A stretch of DNA of 18,238 nt from Bacteroidaceae bacterium. GTDB taxonomy: Bacteria; Bacteroidota; Bacteroidia; Bacteroidales; Bacteroidaceae. The DNA is taken from NCBI GenBank assembly GCA_900772575.1, contig CAAHEN010000067.1, positions 1-18,238 of the forward strand, read 5' to 3'. Below, one piece after another: positions 14,740 to 18,238 of the stretch. Made by a program: the position numbers and the translations under genes. Positions within the stretch are counted from its first letter, which is position 1, and each line of letters begins with the position of its first letter. The notes under the pieces were generated by a model. That model ran no database searches. It was not told the DNA's origin and saw only the letters and a program-made list of their open reading frames with translations.

Positions 14740-14832
14740 TTAAACTCAAATCTGATGAACGATTGGGGATAATCGGGATGACCGCAGGCCAGATCTGTGA
14801 CGGCAGGCACCGGCACAGGCGGAGATCGAAAG

Positions 14833-14869
14833 AAGTCCCTGTCGCACGGGTTGGGTGCGGCAGGGACTT
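14833..14869 (-). terminator. Terminator hairpin of gpmI
   Basis: AAGTCCCTG (14833-14841) and CAGGGACTT (14861-14869) form a 9-bp stem, extended by CGCAC/GTGCG. On the minus strand it is followed by CTTTC, a modest T-tract. It lies about 60 nt past the gpmI stop. Confidence 0.7.
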
Positions 14870-14926
14870 TATTATACAGCGCGAAGACGCCTCAGTGCCA
14901 GTATCGGCGCGGGGGCGCCGGCGGGC

Positions 14927-16462
14927 TCAGTCCTCGATGAGGTCGTGGCCCGTCATCTCGGCAGGCTGCGGCAGGCCGAGGATGTGCAGGATACTGGGGG
15001 CCACGTCGGCCAGGACACCGTCTTTCACACGGGCATGCGTGTTGTCCGTGACGTAGATGAAGGGTACGGGATTGAGCGAGTGGGCGGTATTGGGCGTACC
15101 GTCATCGTTGACGGCATAGTCAGCGTTGCCATGGTCGGCGATGATGATGGTCTCGTAGCCGGTGGCGCTGGCGGCCGTCACCACGTCCTTGACACAGGCG
15201 TCGATGGCGCGGACTGCCTTCTCGATGGCACCGTAGATGCCCGTATGGCCCACCATGTCACCGTTGGCGAAGTTGACCACGATGAAGTCGTACTTGTCCT
15301 CCTTGATGGCAGCGACGAGCTTGTCCTTGACCTCGTAGGCCGACATCTCTGGTTTCAGGTCGTAGGTGGCCACCTTGGGTGAGGGGACGAGGATGCGGTC
15401 TTCGCCGCCGAACGCGCTCTCGCGGCCGCCGTTGAAGAAGAAGGTCACGTGGGCGTATTTCTCGGTCTCGGCGGTGTGGAGCTGCTTGAGGCCCTTGCTG
15501 GCCAGATACTCGCCGAGCGTGTTCTCGACGTTCTCTTTCGGGAAGAGGACGTGCACGCCCTTGAACGAGGCGTCGTAGGGCGTCATGCAGTAGAACTGCA
15601 GGCCCGGAACCGTGTGCATGCCCTCCTCGGGCATGTCCTGCTGCGTGAGCACGACGGTGAGTTCCTTGGCGCGGTCGTTGCGGTAGTTGAAGAAGACGAC
15701 GACGTCGCCCTCCTTGATGCGGCCGTCGACGGCGGCATTGACGAGCGGCTCCATGAACTCGTCGGTGTTCTTGTGATCTTCAGAATCTGAGTCGTAGCAG
15801 CTCTGCACGCCCTCTGCCATGTCGGTGACGCGGCGTCCCTTGCCCTCGACGAGCAGGTCGTAGGCCACCTTGATGCGGTTCCAGCGCTTGTCGCGGTCCA
15901 TGGCATAGAAGCGGCCGATGACGGAGGCGATGTGGGCGCCGTTGGCGTCGCAGACTTTCTGAAGACTGCTGATGAAGCCCTTGCCGCTCTTCGGGTCGGT
16001 GTCGCGGCCATCCATGAAGCAATGCACGTAAGTCCTGTCGGCGATGCCGTACTGCTTGGCGATCTCGATGAGCTTGAAGAGGTGGTCGAGCGAGGAGTGG
16101 ACGCCGCCGGTGGAGGTGAGGCCCATCAGGTGGAAGCCCTTGCCGTTGCGCTTGGCATACTCATAGGCGCTGGCCACCTCGGGATTCTTGAGGATGGAAC
16201 CGTCGGCACAGGCGCGGTTGATCTTGACCAAGTCCTGGTAGACGATGCGGCCGGCACCGATGTTGAGGTGCCCGACTTCTGAGTTGCCCATCTGTCCGTC
16301 GGGTAGACCCACGTTCTCGCCGCAAGCGAGAAGCTGCGAGTGGGGGTACTTGGCGTTGAGGCTGTCGATGAACGGTGTCGGCGTCTCGTAGATGACGTCG
16401 CTCTTGTCGTGCTTGCCGATGCCCCAGCCGTCGAGGATCATGAGGAGTGCTTTCTTTGCCAT
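14927..16462 (-). CDS. gpmI: 2,3-bisphosphoglycerate-independent phosphoglycerate mutase
   Basis: A 511-residue enzyme that interconverts 3- and 2-phosphoglycerate in glycolysis and gluconeogenesis, a Mn-dependent member of the alkaline phosphatase superfamily. The ATG at 16460-16462 gives the family start MAKKALLMILDGWGIG with metal ligand Asp11. The catalytic serine is Ser61 in GLPDGQMGNSEVGHLNIGAG. The substrate-binding HCFMDGRDTDP block and the C-terminal metal motifs (FANGDMVGHTG, then IIIADHGNAD) are intact. The length is normal for the family. The open frame continues upstream of this ATG, but that part lies across the promoter and is not family-like. A TAACTTTG box at 16504-16511 drives it. 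Confidence 0.97.
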   Translation of the reverse strand: MAKKALLMILDGWGIGKHDKSDVIYETPTPFIDSLNAKYPHSQLLACGENVGLPDGQMGNSEVGHLNIGAGRIVYQDLVKINRACADGSILKNPEVASAYEYAKRNGKGFHLMGLTSTGGVHSSLDHLFKLIEIAKQYGIADRTYVHCFMDGRDTDPKSGKGFISSLQKVCDANGAHIASVIGRFYAMDRDKRWNRIKVAYDLLVEGKGRRVTDMAEGVQSCYDSDSEDHKNTDEFMEPLVNAAVDGRIKEGDVVVFFNYRNDRAKELTVVLTQQDMPEEGMHTVPGLQFYCMTPYDASFKGVHVLFPKENVENTLGEYLASKGLKQLHTAETEKYAHVTFFFNGGRESAFGGEDRILVPSPKVATYDLKPEMSAYEVKDKLVAAIKEDKYDFIVVNFANGDMVGHTGIYGAIEKAVRAIDACVKDVVTAASATGYETIIIADHGNADYAVNDDGTPNTAHSLNPVPFIYVTDNTHARVKDGVLADVAPSILHILGLPQPAEMTGHDLIED

Positions 16463-16503
16463 GATGCTGATATGTGATATTTGTGATTCTTGTTTTCGGG
16501 GGA

Positions 16504-16511
16504 CAAAGTTA
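16504..16511 (-). promoter_or_regulatory. -7 box TAACTTTG for gpmI
   Basis: A full consensus box on the minus strand, 41 nt upstream of the gpmI ATG. No clear -33 TTTG is present. Confidence 0.7.
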
Positions 16512-16566
16512 CGCATTTCAGCCGACATTGGGCCGCCGTCAGGGCACCCGATGCGCCCCAGCGACA

Positions 16567-16583
16567 GAAAATGCGGCATTTTC
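16567..16583. promoter_or_regulatory. Perfect palindrome between divergent promoters
   Basis: GAAAATGC and GCATTTTC flank a central G, giving a perfect 8+1+8 inverted repeat. It lies between the gpmI -7 box and the plus-strand box of the next gene. It is a candidate regulator-binding site with no T-tract. Confidence 0.4.
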
Positions 16584-16628
16584 ATAGTCTTTATCCGACG
16601 GGAGTGCGCCGGTCTGCGAAAAAGAGCC

Positions 16629-16636
16629 TAACTTTA
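16629..16636 (+). promoter_or_regulatory. Probable -7 box TAACTTTA for the large unknown gene
   Basis: One base off the TAnnTTTG consensus, about 92 nt upstream of the ATG at 16728. No -33 box is visible. Confidence 0.45.
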
Positions 16637-16727
16637 CAGAGCGGCAAGACCCCCATCCCGAGGCCGGCACACACCTGTGCACCGTCTGCCAACCTATATT
16701 GTCACATGATTTGAAGAAGAATGCCAT

Positions 16728-18238
16728 ATGATAAATGTCGTGCTGCCCGTCAAAGGGCGTGTGGAGGAACAACACAAGTTCATCGTCGAATACGGCGGGC
16801 GTGACTATCCCGTCAGGGAGATTGCGTTCCAGTTTGAAGAGCCCACGCCAGACAAGTTGCCCTGCGTCATCAAGCTCGGCGCGGATGGCCACGTGCTGGA
16901 GATCAAGCAGGACTACCAGCCCTATCTGTGCTCCCGCTACAAGGAGGGCCAGTCTTATGAGTTCTGCGTCAGGTCTGATCACCGCCCTGCGGGCTATTAT
17001 GAGGTGATAGACGGCTACGGCTTTTTCACCCGCCTACAGGAATGCCCGCCCCTGGAAGTCGGCGCACGCATCGTCTGCAAGGTGAAGCGCATCCGCGACA
17101 TCCGCCTCGAACTCGAGTTCCAGTATATCAAGACAGACAAGAACCAGCTCGCACTGCTCGGCCAGCGGATGAAGGCGACCTGCACGGCGATGGGCTGCGA
17201 CGACCGGCTGGTCGACTTTCTCCTGGAGACGCCGGCCGGCTTTGCCGGAGCGGCCCAGACCCGGCTGATCCATGACGTGGCCTCGGCGCCCGACACCGCC
17301 GCCGGACTGGCGCGCGCCGAGGCCATCGCGGCCTTCTGTCTCCACGTGCTTGAGGGCTCGAACCTGCTCCGCCCGCTCAGCGCCGCCGACCGGGCCGCCA
17401 TGCAGGAGCGCCTAGCGGCCATGGCAGACTGCTGCGGCGTGGCTGTCGAGGCCATCAAGGCCATCGGTGACGGCCGCGCCGAGGGCATCGCCGACAGTAT
17501 CCTTGGACGCCTGGGCCTCTCGGGCTACCTCTATAACGCCCGGCACGAGCTGCGGCTCCTGGAGTGCCTGCTCGCCTTGCACACCGGACTGGCCGACAGC
17601 CACATCACACGCGTCTTCGACGTGGTGCGCAAGCCGGAGAACTCGGCCCTGCGCGAGACCTCGCCCTTCCGCAACGCCTTCATCCGCATCCTGGAAAACT
17701 ATATTCACGCCTGCCGGCACACCATCGACAGCGCCGACTCGCTGGAAGGCGACGACGACACCCAGCGCTGCATCTACAACGCCATCGAGGCCCTAGCCAT
17801 GCAGAGTCTTCTGGGCCAGGGCCTCACCGACCCCGGCTTCGACCCCCTGCTCAACCGCGCCCTGCTCTACCGCTACCTGTCCTACACCAAGGGCGCCAAC
17901 ACCGAGGCCCTGCTCGAAAAGGCCTACCGCTGTGTGGCCGGCGAGTGGAGCACGGTCAAGGAGTTCGACTGGCCCGACGTCGTCTCGCCGCTCCTCATGG
18001 CGCAGAAGGCGGCCAGCATCTTGCCAACGGCCGACGTGGCCGCCTCGGCGCGCCGCTACGTCGGCGACACGGTGACGCTCGAACTGACCTCAGACGTCAC
18101 GCTCTTCCCCACCCAGGCCCGGAGACGCACCCTCCAAAACGCGCTGCCGGCGGCCTTGCTGCCTTGGCACAACCAGCAAGTGCGGCTCGCCGAGAGCCTC
18201 CACTTCCAGAAGTGGCAGGACACCTCTAGCCTGCAGCC
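16728..18238 (+). CDS. Large protein of unknown function, N-terminal part only
   Basis: A frame open from ATG 16728 to the window edge gives 503 codons without a stop and continues outside. It begins MINVVLPVKGRVEEQHKF with no signal peptide, so it is probably cytoplasmic. Residues 1-135 look like two small beta-rich domains, possibly OB-like (GYGFFTRLQ, then VGARIVCKVKRIRDIRLELE). From about 140 to 440 it appears mainly helical (for example LALLGQRMKATCTAMG and ARHELRLLECLLALHTG). A beta-rich stretch then follows (RRYVGDTVTLELTSDVTLFP). I do not recognise the family. Preceding A/G-rich AAGAAGA is a plausible ribosome site; an out-of-frame ATG at 16721 is a minor competitor. Base composition matches the host genes. 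The reading frame is secure; the function is not. Confidence 0.75.
   Translation, partial: MINVVLPVKGRVEEQHKFIVEYGGRDYPVREIAFQFEEPTPDKLPCVIKLGADGHVLEIKQDYQPYLCSRYKEGQSYEFCVRSDHRPAGYYEVIDGYGFFTRLQECPPLEVGARIVCKVKRIRDIRLELEFQYIKTDKNQLALLGQRMKATCTAMGCDDRLVDFLLETPAGFAGAAQTRLIHDVASAPDTAAGLARAEAIAAFCLHVLEGSNLLRPLSAADRAAMQERLAAMADCCGVAVEAIKAIGDGRAEGIADSILGRLGLSGYLYNARHELRLLECLLALHTGLADSHITRVFDVVRKPENSALRETSPFRNAFIRILENYIHACRHTIDSADSLEGDDDTQRCIYNAIEALAMQSLLGQGLTDPGFDPLLNRALLYRYLSYTKGANTEALLEKAYRCVAGEWSTVKEFDWPDVVSPLLMAQKAASILPTADVAASARRYVGDTVTLELTSDVTLFPTQARRRTLQNALPAALLPWHNQQVRLAESLHFQKWQDTSSLQ

Larger units (their letters stand above)
14364..14832. other. Non-coding interval rich in inverted repeats
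   Basis: No credible gene. It contains an imperfect inverted pair AACTTTCCTAGG (14542-14553) and CCTAGGGAAGTT (14591-14602), a CGGGGCC/GGCCCCG stem (14586-14592, 14615-14621) followed by ATTTTG, a minus-strand terminator (14661-14689) and the second 27-nt repeat copy (14713-14739). The density of short stems suggests eroded mobile or regulatory sequence. Confidence 0.5.

Noticed and set aside
14519..14743. 74-codon plus-strand frame in the spacer after the R-M genes
   Set aside because: It runs through two stem-loops and the 27-nt repeat, has no ribosome site or promoter, and its composition reflects non-coding repeats.
16463..16585. Upstream extension of gpmI
   Set aside because: The frame is open but crosses the TAACTTTG promoter, and the family consistently starts at MAKK.

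Overview
This window is GC-rich DNA that looks like a chromosome segment of a member of the Bacteroidota, probably Bacteroidales and possibly near Prevotellaceae. Nearly every transcription unit is preceded by the phylum's -7 box TAnnTTTG, most often TAACTTTG, in two cases with TTTG 19 nt upstream. The gene content agrees: a C10 (streptopain-like) protease and a second secreted protein both end in a type IX-like sorting tail, and there is a TonB-dependent receptor and an S9B peptidase. The genus is inference.

Layout. 1-1017: an AlkD-like DNA alkylation repair protein (minus) and tRNA-Leu(CAA) (minus) with two tandem terminator hairpins. 1319-3871: secreted C10 cysteine protease. 3964-6945: a probable operon of TonB-dependent receptor, exported heavy-metal-associated (HMA) domain protein and DUF805 membrane protein, closed by a strong terminator. 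7096-8529 (minus): exported YD-repeat-like protein with one EF-hand loop and a sorting-type tail. 8784-12181: two exported hydrolases, an S9B dipeptidyl/tripeptidyl peptidase and an alpha/beta hydrolase, overlapping by 4 bp. 12276-14271: a two-gene type II restriction-modification (R-M) system. 14272-14926: a long non-coding interval full of inverted repeats. 14927-16462 (minus): the glycolytic enzyme gpmI. 16728 to the window edge: the first 503 codons of a large protein that I do not recognise.

How the genes fit together. Several units handle peptides outside the cytoplasm: the C10 protease and the S9B peptidase could act in series on dietary or host protein. The receptor, HMA protein and DUF805 cassette suggests metal or metallophore handling across the envelope, and a palindrome overlaps its promoter. 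The R-M pair is clearly richer in A+T than its neighbours and is followed directly by a 90-bp inverted-repeat element, which suggests horizontal arrival.

Most worth a second look: the R-M pair, because a C5-cytosine methyltransferase is joined to a BsuBI/PstI-family nuclease whose classical partners are adenine methyltransferases; the receptor/HMA cassette, whose receptor has only one vicinal cysteine pair in its mature chain; and the unrecognised large protein at the right edge. I see no CRISPR array, prophage or complete insertion sequence.
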